DNA from: JALYUA01 sp039933215
GTDB taxonomy: Bacteria; Acidobacteriota; Thermoanaerobaculia; UBA5066; Gp7-AA6
Direction: 5' to 3'
Assembly: GCA_039933215.1 (NCBI GenBank)
Contig: JBDTOO010000014.1
Span: forward strand, 1 to 64,000
Length of the DNA: 64,000 nucleotides
A model generated the notes under the pieces. It did no database searches. It had not been told where the DNA came from and saw only the letters and a program-made list of their open reading frames with translations. This document shows, in pieces, positions 8,919 to 16,978 of this stretch. Within the stretch, counting starts at the first letter, position 1. Each line of letters starts with the position of its first letter. The translations under genes and the position numbers were made by a program.

Positions 8919-10640
8919 CTACATGCGCCGGGCCAGAAGCGCGAGGGCGCTGGCTCCGAGCGCGAGCCCGAGGAGCACCAGCATCGGGAACGAAAGCGTC
9001 GGGACCTGGACGGGTGCCCCGGCGGCGCCGACCGTCGTCGTCGCCGTGCTCGAGCTGTTGGCCGGGCTCGGGTCCGCCTGCGTCGCGGAAGCGACGACCG
9101 TATTCGAGAGGGGTCCGTTCGCCTGCGGCGACACCTGGATCGTCGCCGTCGCGCTCGCCGCGTTGGCGAGCGTTCCGATCGCGCACGTCACGACGCCCGC
9201 CGCCTGGGAACACGTCCCCTGCGTGGCGGAGGCCGACTGAAACATCACGCTCGCGGGCAAAGTGTCGGTCAACGTGACGTTCGTGGCCGTCGCCGGACCG
9301 TGGTTCGTCACGACGATCGTGTAGACGAGGACGCCGCCGACCGACACCGGGTTCGGCGCGCCGGTCTTCGTGACCGAGAGGTCCGCCGTGGTCGGAGTCG
9401 TCGTCGCGCCCGGGGTCGCCGTCGCGGTGACCGTGGCGGTCGGCGTGAGAGTCGGACCGGGCGTGCCCGGCGTCTGGGTGAACGTGGCGGTCAGCGTGGG
9501 CGTCGGAGTCGCGGTGAGCGTCGCCGTCGCGGTAGGAGTACCCGTGGCCGTGGGCAATGCAGTCGGCCCGGCGAGCGTCGGCGTCAACGTCGGGGTGGCG
9601 GTGATCGTCGGAGTGGGCGTCGCGGTCGCAGTCTGGGTCGGCGTCGCCGTGGGTCCCGCGCCGGAGATCACGACCCCTTCGGGATTGTTCAGGAGTGTGG
9701 CGGCGCCGGAGATCGTCCGCAAGGGCGCGATGTCGCCGTTGCCCGTCCGCGAGTAGACCCGGACGCTGTTGTTGCCGCCGTTGACCATCACGAGCTCGTT
9801 GTTGAAGGGATCGACCGCGACGCCGTTCGGGTTGAACGTCATTCCGGTGGATGCCCCGAGAATGGCCCGCAGCGGCGCGACGTCCCCAGTCGCCGTTCGG
9901 GCGAAGGAGAGGAGGGCGGGAAGGAACGACGGGCCCGACGCCGGGTTCGTGACCGCCAGCTCGTTGTTGACGCTGTCCAACCCGATTCCGATCGGTCCGT
10001 TGTTGAAGGTCGTATTCGAGCCGGTGATGTTGCGGATCGGAGCCGCATTCCCGCTGGCCGTCCGCGAATAGACCGTGAGCCGGGCGCCGTTGTTCGCCAC
10101 GAAGATCTCGTTGTTTGCGACGTCGATGACCAGGTCCGTGGGGTTGCTCAGCAGAGTGGCAACGCCCGCGATCATCCGAAGCGGCGCGGTGTTGCCGCTC
10201 GCCGTCCGGGAGTAGACCCACACGGTGTTGACGATCCGGCCGGTGACGGCCATCTCGTTGTTCACAAGGTCGACGGAGATGCCGCCGGGATCGGACAGCA
10301 GAGTGGCCGCGCCCGTCAGGGTCCGCAGCGGCGCGGCGTTGCCGCTCGCCGTCCGCGTGTACACGGTCACGGACTCCGGCGGCGTGTGGTTGACCACATA
10401 GAGCTCGTTGTTGACGGTGTCCACGAAGAGGCCGCGCGGGTTACCGAGTCCGGTGGCCGCTCCCACGAGCGTCCGCGTCGGCGCGAGATTTCCGCTTCCG
10501 GTCCGTGCGTAGACCGTCACGGAGTTGCCGGCGCCGTTTGTGACCCAGATCTCTTCCTGAGCGAGCCCCGGCCGGGATGCGAGAGCGAGGAAGAGGAAAG
10601 AGAAGACGACCCACACCGCGCGGAACGGGCGAATGGACAC
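8919..10640 (-). CDS. Secreted beta-propeller / DUF11 protein with IPTL-CTERM-like tail
   Basis: 573 aa from the GTG at 10640, chosen because GGAGG lies five bases upstream and a signal peptide follows directly (residues 1-28, ending RPGLAQ). Residues 30-345 hold about six to seven NHL-like propeller repeats, each with a core such as NSVTVYARTGSGN and DTVNNELYVVN. A TPT-rich linker (345-430), a DUF11 domain (430-535, DLSVTKTGAPNPVSVGG) and the tail VPTLSFPMLVLLG..ARRM (546-573) follow. It should be exported and anchored by an exosortase-type system. It diverges from the ECF sigma/kinase operon at 10926, and a truncated duplicate lies at 6888-7864. Confidence 0.88.
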   Translation of the reverse strand: MSIRPFRAVWVVFSFLFLALASRPGLAQEEIWVTNGAGNSVTVYARTGSGNLAPTRTLVGAATGLGNPRGLFVDTVNNELYVVNHTPPESVTVYTRTASGNAAPLRTLTGAATLLSDPGGISVDLVNNEMAVTGRIVNTVWVYSRTASGNTAPLRMIAGVATLLSNPTDLVIDVANNEIFVANNGARLTVYSRTASGNAAPIRNITGSNTTFNNGPIGIGLDSVNNELAVTNPASGPSFLPALLSFARTATGDVAPLRAILGASTGMTFNPNGVAVDPFNNELVMVNGGNNSVRVYSRTGNGDIAPLRTISGAATLLNNPEGVVISGAGPTATPTQTATATPTPTITATPTLTPTLAGPTALPTATGTPTATATLTATPTPTLTATFTQTPGTPGPTLTPTATVTATATPGATTTPTTADLSVTKTGAPNPVSVGGVLVYTIVVTNHGPATATNVTLTDTLPASVMFQSASATQGTCSQAAGVVTCAIGTLANAASATATIQVSPQANGPLSNTVVASATQADPSPANSSSTATTTVGAAGAPVQVPTLSFPMLVLLGLALGASALALLARRM

Positions 10641-10925
10641 AGGACCTCCATCCAATTGAGAGAGCTGGGTTGACGGGGGGCTGATCGCGGCGGAACGTAT
10701 GACCGGGGCTCCCGTACTCTCGTCGGTGACGCGTCCGGCGGTCCGCCGGGGCGCACCGACTCCCCGCGATACGACACATGTCATGGCGATCCTCCTGGCA
10801 CGGGTCTTGTGACCGTTCTCTAGGGAGATATGCGCAAAGCAGCCGGGAAACGGCTCACTCCGTCCCTCCGGACGGGTGAGGACTCGTATACTGGCGGGGA
10901 AAAAACCCGGGAAATCGACGCTCCC

Positions 10926-11501
10926 ATGACGCCAGGACCCAGCGAAAAGACCGTTACGGCGCTCCTGCGCGACTGGAGCGGGGGCGATCGGGACGCCGTC
11001 GAACGCCTCCTTCCCCTCGTCTATGGCGAGCTTCGCCGGCACGCGGCCCACCTCTTCCGGCGGGAGAGGTCAGACCACACGCTCCAGCCGACTGCCGTCG
11101 TGCACGAGGCGTGGCTGAGGATGCCGCCCTCGGGGCCCTGGTCGAACCGGTCCCAATTCTTCGCCGTGGCCGGCCGTCTCATGCGCGAGGTGCTGATCGA
11201 CCATGCGCGCCGGCGCGCCGCCGCCAAACGCGGGGGTGGCGCGACCCGCCTGGCGTTCGACGGCGAGGTCGAAACGCCGGCCGGAGAAAAGGGCGTCGAC
11301 CTTCTCGCCCTGGACGAAGCGCTGGAGAGGCTGGACGCCGTCGACCAGCGCCAGGCGCGCGTCGTCGAGCTGCGCTACTTCGCCGGCCTCTCGATCGAGG
11401 AGACCGCGGAAGCGCTGGCGATCTCCCCCGCCACGGTCAAGCGCGAGTGGCAGATGGCCCGCGCGTGGCTTCGCGAGGCGCTCGGGCGGCAGCCCGCCTG
11501 A
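10926..11501 (+). CDS. ECF-type sigma-70 factor paired with a Ser/Thr kinase
   Basis: 191 aa from the ATG at 10926. It has the Sigma70_ECF profile (TIGR02999-like): region 2 motif LLPLVYGELRRHAA..LQPTAVVHEAWLR, FFAVAGRLMREVLIDHARRR, then region 4 RQARVVELRYFAGLSIEETA with HTH SPATVKREWQMARAWL. The stop overlaps the kinase start (TGATG). A TATACT at 10887-10892 is a possible -10 element with no good -35. Members of this class usually lack an anti-sigma factor; a role for the cognate kinase in controlling the sigma is inferred from linkage only. Confidence 0.92.
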   Translation: MTPGPSEKTVTALLRDWSGGDRDAVERLLPLVYGELRRHAAHLFRRERSDHTLQPTAVVHEAWLRMPPSGPWSNRSQFFAVAGRLMREVLIDHARRRAAAKRGGGATRLAFDGEVETPAGEKGVDLLALDEALERLDAVDQRQARVVELRYFAGLSIEETAEALAISPATVKREWQMARAWLREALGRQPA

Positions 11502-14059
11502 TGTCCACGGAATACGCCAGGGTCAAGGAGATCTTTTTCGCCGCCCTCGACCGGCCGGCGGCCGAGCGCGGGGGGTTTCTCGAAGCGGCCTGCGCGGGCG
11601 ACGAGGCGCTGCTCGCCCGCCTTCTCGGTCTGCTCGAAGCCGCCCGCGAAGGGGACGGCTTCCTCGAGGAGCCTCCGGAATACCCCGCCGAGCCCGAGAC
11701 CGGTCTCGCCGCGGGCGCCCGGCTCGGCCCGTGGGAGATCGTCCGGGAGATTGGCCGCGGCGGGATGGGAGCCGTGTACGAGGCGCAGAGGGCCGAAGGC
11801 GACTTCGTGCGCCGGACGGCGCTCAAGGTGGTGCGCCCGGAGATAGCGACCGCGTTCTTCCTCGCCCGTTTCCGCAAGGAACGCCGCATTCTCGCCGGTC
11901 TCGACCATCCGCACATCGCCCGCCTGCTCGACGCCGGCGCGACGCCGGACGGCCTCCCTTACGTCGTCATCGAGTACGTCGAGGGAGAGCCGCTGCTCGA
12001 GCACTGCGCCTCGCGCGGTCTCGGCGTCTCCGAGCGGCTGCGGCTCTTCCGTCAGGTCTGCGCCGCCGTCGAGCACGCCCATCGCCATCTCGTCGTGCAC
12101 CGGGACATCAAGCCGTCGAACATTCTCGTGACGTCCGAAGGCGTTCCGAAGCTCCTCGACTTCGGGATCGCGACGCTCGTCGAGCCGGAAGCGGCTTCCG
12201 GACCCCTGGCGACCGACACGCGCCGCCTCCTCACTCCCGAGTACGCCAGCCCCGAACAGCTCGGTGGCGGACGGATCACGACCGCCACGGACGTTTACTC
12301 GCTCGGCGTGGTCCTCTACGAGCTCCTCACGGGCCGCCGGCCGTTCCGTTTTCCGACGTCGGACTCGCGCGACGTCGCCCGGTCCGTGGCCGAGCGGGAG
12401 CCCGTGCGGCCATCCGTCGCCGCCACGAAAGCGGACGGAGACGCATCGGCGGGTCCCGACCGGGTGGCCTCGAAGAAGACGGCCCGTCTGCTCCGGGGAG
12501 ACCTCGACACCATCGTGATGACGGCGATGCGCCGGGAGCCCGAACGCCGGTACGCGTCCGTCCGGCAGCTCAGCGAGGACGTCCTCCGGCACCTGGAGGG
12601 CCGGCCGATCTCCGCCCGCAAGGACACCCTCCTCTACCGTTCGGGAAAGTTCGTGCGCCGGAACCGGGCGGGGGTCGCGGCGGCGCTGTTCGCGACAGCG
12701 GCCCTCGCCGCGGGATTCGTCATGACGGTCCGCCAGAAAAGGGAGGCCGAGCACGAACGGGCGCGCGCCGAGCGGCGGTTCAACGACGTGCGCAGGCTCG
12801 CCGGCTCCTTTCTCTTCGAGTTCCACGACGCGATCGAGAACCTGCCGGGCTCGACACCGGCGCGCGCCCTCATCGTCCAGCGCGCCCTGCAGTATCTGGA
12901 CGGCCTCGCGGCGGAGAGCGCGAGCGACTCCGGGTTGCGGCGAGAGCTCGCCGCGGCGTACCAGAAAGTCGGCATCGTGCAGGGCGGCCGGTCCGAGGCG
13001 AACCTCGGCGACACGCGCGGCGCGCTCCGGAGCTTCCAGAAAGCGCTCGCTCTCCGCCGGGACCTGGCGGCCGCCCTGCCGCGCGACGGAGACGTCGCTC
13101 GCGAGCTCGCCGTCACGCTCGACTCCGTTGGCGACACCCTTTCTCAGACGGGCAACCCGGCGAAGGCCCTCGACGCGTACCGCGAGTCGCTCCGCGTGCG
13201 GGAAGGCCTCGCCGCCGCGGACCCGAAGGGCGTCAAGGCGCGCCGCGCGCTCGCCATCAGCTACCACCGGATGGCTTCGGCCCTGGCCGACGACGGAGAC
13301 GACCGGCGGGCCGTCCCCGTCTGGCAGAAGGAGATGGACATCTTCGAAACGCTGCTGAAGGAGAACCCGACCGACGCCCGCTCGCAGCGCAACGTGGCGC
13401 TGAGCTGCAAGTACATGGGAGGGTCGCTCCACCGCCTCGGGGAGTCCGCGCGAGCCCAGGAGTTCCTTCGCCGCGCCGTGGCTCTCGATCTCGCTCGGTC
13501 CACCGCGAACCCGACGAGCGCCGAAGCGGCCATCGACCTGTCCTACAGCTACGCCGAGTTCGCCCTGGGACTCCTGCAGGTCGGGGATGGCGAGGGTGCG
13601 CTCGAGACGTATCGGAAAGCGCTCGCCATACGGGAATCGCTCGCCGCGGCGGATCCGACGAACGCCGACTCCGGGGGAGCGCTCGCGCGCGGGTACATCG
13701 GCCTCGGTGAGATCCTCGAGAAGAGACCCGACGCCGGCGCCGCGCTCCAGAGCTACCGCCGGGCGCTCGCGATCGACGAGACACGCTCGAAGAGAGACCC
13801 GTCGAACGAGGCGGCCCGGGAGGCCGTGGCGATAGACCTCGCTCACGAGGCGAGCGCCGAGGCCTCGCTCGCCGCCGCGGGCGGACCGTCGGCCACGGCG
13901 CGAGCCGCCCGGTGGAAGGAAGCCCGTGCCACCTACCGGCGGAGTCTCGACGTGTGGCTCGACCTCCGGGGCCGGGGCGTGCTGAAAGGCGCGTACGCGA
14001 AGGAGCCCGAACGCGTCGCGGAGCAGATCGCGCTCTGCGACGCGGCGCTCCGTCCCTAG
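11501..14059 (+). CDS. Membrane Ser/Thr protein kinase with TPR sensor domain
   Basis: 852 aa. The cytoplasmic kinase domain spans about residues 78-370: glycine loop GRGGMG (85-90), catalytic Lys K109, HRD Asp D202, DFG Asp D220, and PEYASPEQ in the activation segment; all key residues are present. Residues 1-75 are a helical N-terminal extension typical of the family. One transmembrane helix (about 389-410) is followed by a long C-terminal part with tetratricopeptide-like helices. The start overlaps the sigma gene stop, and its TAG shares CTAG with the stop of the convergent gene at 14056. It lies divergently from a propeller surface gene. Confidence 0.93.
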   Translation: MSTEYARVKEIFFAALDRPAAERGGFLEAACAGDEALLARLLGLLEAAREGDGFLEEPPEYPAEPETGLAAGARLGPWEIVREIGRGGMGAVYEAQRAEGDFVRRTALKVVRPEIATAFFLARFRKERRILAGLDHPHIARLLDAGATPDGLPYVVIEYVEGEPLLEHCASRGLGVSERLRLFRQVCAAVEHAHRHLVVHRDIKPSNILVTSEGVPKLLDFGIATLVEPEAASGPLATDTRRLLTPEYASPEQLGGGRITTATDVYSLGVVLYELLTGRRPFRFPTSDSRDVARSVAEREPVRPSVAATKADGDASAGPDRVASKKTARLLRGDLDTIVMTAMRREPERRYASVRQLSEDVLRHLEGRPISARKDTLLYRSGKFVRRNRAGVAAALFATAALAAGFVMTVRQKREAEHERARAERRFNDVRRLAGSFLFEFHDAIENLPGSTPARALIVQRALQYLDGLAAESASDSGLRRELAAAYQKVGIVQGGRSEANLGDTRGALRSFQKALALRRDLAAALPRDGDVARELAVTLDSVGDTLSQTGNPAKALDAYRESLRVREGLAAADPKGVKARRALAISYHRMASALADDGDDRRAVPVWQKEMDIFETLLKENPTDARSQRNVALSCKYMGGSLHRLGESARAQEFLRRAVALDLARSTANPTSAEAAIDLSYSYAEFALGLLQVGDGEGALETYRKALAIRESLAAADPTNADSGGALARGYIGLGEILEKRPDAGAALQSYRRALAIDETRSKRDPSNEAAREAVAIDLAHEASAEASLAAAGGPSATARAARWKEARATYRRSLDVWLDLRGRGVLKGAYAKEPERVAEQIALCDAALRP

Positions 14060-14547
14060 CGGCGTCCGACCTTCTCGAACCCCTCCAGATCCGGGAACGG
14101 GTTGCCGGGTCGCTCGTTGTCCCAGGCGATGCTCAGGATCCACCATCGCACGTCGTCCGAAAAAAGCTGGACGCTGTTGATCCCGCGCAGGAAAGGCTCC
14201 GCGCCGGGAGCCCGCATCCCTTCGTAGGCGGAGAGCACGTGTGCGGTGCCGCCGAACACGAATGTGCGGCGGGCGATCTCGACCTCGTAGAAATCGTTCG
14301 ACTCGAAATACGGCGACCGGGACGCCACGTATCCCTCCACGTCGAAGACGTCCCCCATCGTGCCGCCGGCGGGGCCGGGCCTCGCGGGGAGAAGCCGGCC
14401 CTCCGGCAGGAACAGCTTGCGCTCGCGGTCCCAGTTCCGCGCGCCGGCGGGCCCCGAGACGACGCCGTAGATCGCGCGCATCACGCCGTCGATCGACGCG
14501 ACGTCCGGATCGGGCGACGGAAGCCGGTCGTTCATCGTGCGAAGCAC
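14056..14547 (-). CDS. NTF2-like (SnoaL/DUF4440-like) cytoplasmic protein
   Basis: 163 aa; a second ATG at 14535 (MNDRLPSPDPD) is a possible alternative start. No signal peptide. The pattern of an N-terminal helix (DVASIDGVMRAIYGVVSGP), a charged loop and C-terminal strands (RRTFVFGGTAHVLSAYEG..SVQLFSDDVRWWILSIAWD) fits an NTF2-like fold. The stop overlaps the kinase stop tail to tail (CTAG). A mutated N-terminal copy lies at 4722-4816. The function is unknown. Confidence 0.75.
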   Translation of the reverse strand: MLRTMNDRLPSPDPDVASIDGVMRAIYGVVSGPAGARNWDRERKLFLPEGRLLPARPGPAGGTMGDVFDVEGYVASRSPYFESNDFYEVEIARRTFVFGGTAHVLSAYEGMRAPGAEPFLRGINSVQLFSDDVRWWILSIAWDNERPGNPFPDLEGFEKVGRR

Positions 14548-14633
14548 CGCTCGCGGCGGTGAAGAACTCTCATGAAAGAGAGCCTATCGAAACGACGGCG
14601 CGGCGTCCGGGCGATTTCCGAAGAGCCGTCGCG

Positions 14634-15434
14634 TCAGGGACGTCTCAGAGCGAGAAGCGCGGCCGCCGAAAGGCCGGCGGCGAGAATCGCGAGGGCGAAG
14701 GGCGAGAGAGTCGGCAGACCCCCGGGGCCCGGCCCGATCGCGCAGGTCGAGACCGTGTTCGTGTCCATCGTGACCGTCGCCGTGCGCGCGAGCATGCGGC
14801 CGTTGATGTGCGCGCCGGTGTTCGCCGTGATGCTCGCGACCGCGAGGATGCTTCCCGCGAAATTTGTCGTCGTTCCAATGGTCGCGGAGCTCCCGACGAT
14901 CCAGGACACGTTGCACGCCGAAGCGCCGTTCGTGAGCGTCACGGACGAAGCGCTCGCCGTCGTCAGCGAGGTGCCGATCTGAAAGATGTAGATCCCGCTC
15001 CCGTTCAGCACGAGGTCGCCCGTCAGCTGAGCCGTGCTCGCGAAGCAGTAGACGCCGGGAACCAGCGTGAGGATCGTTCCCCCCGAGCCCAGGACCTGGC
15101 CTGTCAGGTTGTTCCCGCCGGGACAGGGACGTCCCGAGGCGTCGGTTATCGCGGCGCCGAGATCGAGCTGCGCCTGAGCGGCGACCGCGTCGGCGAGATG
15201 GATGGCGCCGACCACGACTCCGGGAGGAAACCCCGTCACCGACGCGGCGGGCGAGACGCCCAGATCGCCGGTCACGACCGTGGGCCCGGTGTTGGTGACG
15301 TTCGGCGTCGCGCCGAGAACAGCGAAGCTCGCCGCGGTGCCGAGCGGCACCGCGCTCTGCCCCGACAGAGAGAGCGCGGCACCGAAGAGAAGGGATCCCA
15401 CGAAGGCCGGACGGCCGCTCGGTGTGTTCCGCAT
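14634..15434 (-). CDS. DUF3494 ice-binding-like surface protein with LPTL tail
   Basis: 266 aa, a short paralogue of the protein at 4918-6513 without the Thr/Pro stalk. Signal peptide at residues 1-28 (ending LSGQSA), DUF3494 domain at 29-235 (ASFAVLGATPNVTNTG, GDLGVSPAASVTGFPPG, GQVLGSGG, FQIGTSL, TTNFAGSILA), then GLPTLSPFALAIL and a terminal RRP (240-266) as an IPTL-CTERM-like sorting signal. The ATG has GGAG close upstream in a leader nearly identical to that of the other paralogue. It is likely exported and surface-associated; known relatives are ice-binding proteins, but many DUF3494 proteins have no proven ice activity. Confidence 0.88.
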   Translation of the reverse strand: MRNTPSGRPAFVGSLLFGAALSLSGQSAVPLGTAASFAVLGATPNVTNTGPTVVTGDLGVSPAASVTGFPPGVVVGAIHLADAVAAQAQLDLGAAITDASGRPCPGGNNLTGQVLGSGGTILTLVPGVYCFASTAQLTGDLVLNGSGIYIFQIGTSLTTASASSVTLTNGASACNVSWIVGSSATIGTTTNFAGSILAVASITANTGAHINGRMLARTATVTMDTNTVSTCAIGPGPGGLPTLSPFALAILAAGLSAAALLALRRP

Positions 15435-15470
15435 AGTGCTCCGATCTCTGCGAACCTCGGAATAGAACTG

Positions 15471-15484
15471 GTGCGCTAGCGTAC
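15471..15484 (-). promoter_or_regulatory. Second copy of GTACGCTAGCGCAC upstream of a DUF3494 gene
   Basis: It is identical to 6553-6566 and lies 37 bases before the start at 15434. The sequence between motif and start differs for about 15 bases and is then nearly identical again to the ATG and a few bases beyond. Conservation of the motif beside a diverged spacer supports a functional site. Confidence 0.55.
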
Positions 15485-15620
15485 CACCTTCGCCTGCGCG
15501 GAGTCGGGATCGGCGACGATCTCGGACGAATTCTGCCGCGAGGAACCCCTATCGGAACGCTCTTCGCATGACTCTGTCGTGCGGCGGATGACGCCGCGGT
15601 GGATTTGAGAGGAGGATTGG

Positions 15621-16010
15621 ATGCTGGGAGACAAGAAGGCCCAGTCGACCGTCGCGGTGCGGGATCTGGGCGCCGCGAAGAAGTTCTACGAGGGCAAGCT
15701 GGGGCTGAAGCCGGCCAGGACTGGCGGCGACGGCGGGCAGGACGACGTCGCTCTCTACGAGGCGGGCGGCTCGACGCTCGTCGTCTACGTGTCGAAGTAC
15801 GCGGGGACGAATCGGGCGACGGGGGTGACCTGGTCGGTCGGGTCGGAGGTCGACGCGATCGCGAAGGCGCTCAAGGAAAATGGCGTTTCCTTCGAACGGT
15901 ACGACATGCCGGGGATGACGCACGAGGGCGACGTGCACGTGCAAGGCGATATGCGCGTCGCGTGGTTCCAGGATCCCGACGGCAATATCCACGCCCTGGC
16001 AAGCGAATAG
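15621..16010 (+). CDS. VOC-superfamily protein (glyoxalase/bleomycin-resistance type)
   Basis: 129 aa, with GAGGAGG seven bases before the ATG. Two beta-alpha-beta-beta-beta modules: QSTVAVRDLGAAKKFYEGKLGL (1-30) and EVDAIAKALKENGVSFERYD..HVQGDMRVAWFQDPDGNIHALA (75-129). The final FxDPDGN motif is the typical metal/active-site strand of this superfamily. The substrate is unknown. It is monocistronic; a strong stem-loop follows nine bases after the stop. Confidence 0.88.
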   Translation: MLGDKKAQSTVAVRDLGAAKKFYEGKLGLKPARTGGDGGQDDVALYEAGGSTLVVYVSKYAGTNRATGVTWSVGSEVDAIAKALKENGVSFERYDMPGMTHEGDVHVQGDMRVAWFQDPDGNIHALASE

Positions 16011-16018
16011 TGCCATTC

Positions 16019-16046
16019 CCCTCTCCCCCGGAATCGGGGGAGAGGG
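16019..16046. terminator. Perfect 12-bp hairpin CCCTCTCCCCCG / CGGGGGAGAGGG
   Basis: Both arms pair fully around a GAAT loop, between the convergent genes ending at 16010 and 16135. There is no T-run, so it is not a classical intrinsic terminator; it may stop or protect transcripts from both sides. Similar hairpins lie at 43036-43064 and 62226-62258. Confidence 0.55.
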
Positions 16047-16134
16047 TCAGGGTGAGAGGGTCCCTCTCCCCGACTTCCGCCGCGCCGCGGTCATTCCGGG
16101 GTCTCCGCCGATCCCTCCTGTCGGCGAATCTCCT

Positions 16135-16971
16135 TCAGCCGGCCTGCCCCGCGCCGGCCGCCGCTCTCTTCGCGCGGTCCCGGAGCCGCGGGTCGGCGAT
16201 GCGGTCCGTCCATGCCGGGAACGCCTCGGTCGGTCCGAGCCATCTCAGCTCTTCGGCGCGGCGGAAGAGCGGCGCGTCCGTGCGGAGCGTCGCCAGGTCC
16301 TTGAAGAGGAGCGCCAGGTCGCGCCGTTCGCCGAGCACGGCGGGCGGGAAGGCTTCCAGCGGGCCGTGACGGACGATGAGCCGCGCCGCCGTGACGGCGC
16401 CGATCCCGGGGATCCCCGGGTAGCCGTCGGCCGCGTCGCCCACCAAAGCGAGGTAATCGGGAATGAGAGACGGATCGACGCCGAATTTTTCGCGCACCCC
16501 CGCCGCGCCCCGGATGACCTGCGACCGGCGGTCCACCTGCACGACGCGGTCGCCGCGCACGCACTGCGCGAGGTCCTTGTCCGGCGTCCAGATGCAGACC
16601 TTCTCGACTTCGCGGTCCTCGGACGCGATCCAGGCCGCCGAGGCCAGGGCGTCGTCCGCCTCGAGCTCGACCATCGGCCAGACAGCGACGCCCATGGCGG
16701 TGAGGGCCTCTTCGAGCGGGTGGAACTGGGCGAGCAGCGCGCGATCGACGCCCTCCCCCGTCTTGTAATCCCGCCAGAGCCGGTTTCGGAACGACTCGAT
16801 CACATGGTCCGTGGCCACGCCGACGTGCGTCGCGCCCTTCTCGATCATTTCGAGGACGGTGTGGAGAACGCCGCTCACCGCGCCGAGCGGCGGATCCTCC
16901 TTCTTGAACCGGCGGAGCCCGTAGAAGTGCCGGAAGAGCTCGTAGGTGCCGTCGACCAGATGGACGATCAC
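16135..16971 (-). CDS. Stand-alone 5'-3' exonuclease (PolA N-terminal / FEN type)
   Basis: 278 aa from a GTG seven bases after the ECF42 sigma stop. The PIN-like nuclease domain carries acidic motifs (MIVHLVDGTYELFRHFY; ELEADDALASAAW; WTPDKDLAQCV), followed by the H3TH DNA-binding region (LVGDAADGYPGIPGIGAVTAARLI). The DGxYxxxR start, EADD cluster and DKDL are as in the 5' nuclease domain of DNA polymerase I. It cleaves 5' flaps or RNA primers. Residue I2 and the GTG start are unusual but acceptable. Its place as the last gene of a sigma-factor operon is odd and is discussed in the findings. Confidence 0.9.
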   Translation of the reverse strand: MIVHLVDGTYELFRHFYGLRRFKKEDPPLGAVSGVLHTVLEMIEKGATHVGVATDHVIESFRNRLWRDYKTGEGVDRALLAQFHPLEEALTAMGVAVWPMVELEADDALASAAWIASEDREVEKVCIWTPDKDLAQCVRGDRVVQVDRRSQVIRGAAGVREKFGVDPSLIPDYLALVGDAADGYPGIPGIGAVTAARLIVRHGPLEAFPPAVLGERRDLALLFKDLATLRTDAPLFRRAEELRWLGPTEAFPAWTDRIADPRLRDRAKRAAAGAGQAG

Positions 16972-16978
16972 GCCCGCG

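Noticed and set aside
10641..10925. Extending the propeller gene to an upstream start at 11051
   Set aside because: The extension overlaps the divergent sigma gene and lacks homology; the GTG at 10640 has GGAGG and begins a signal peptide.
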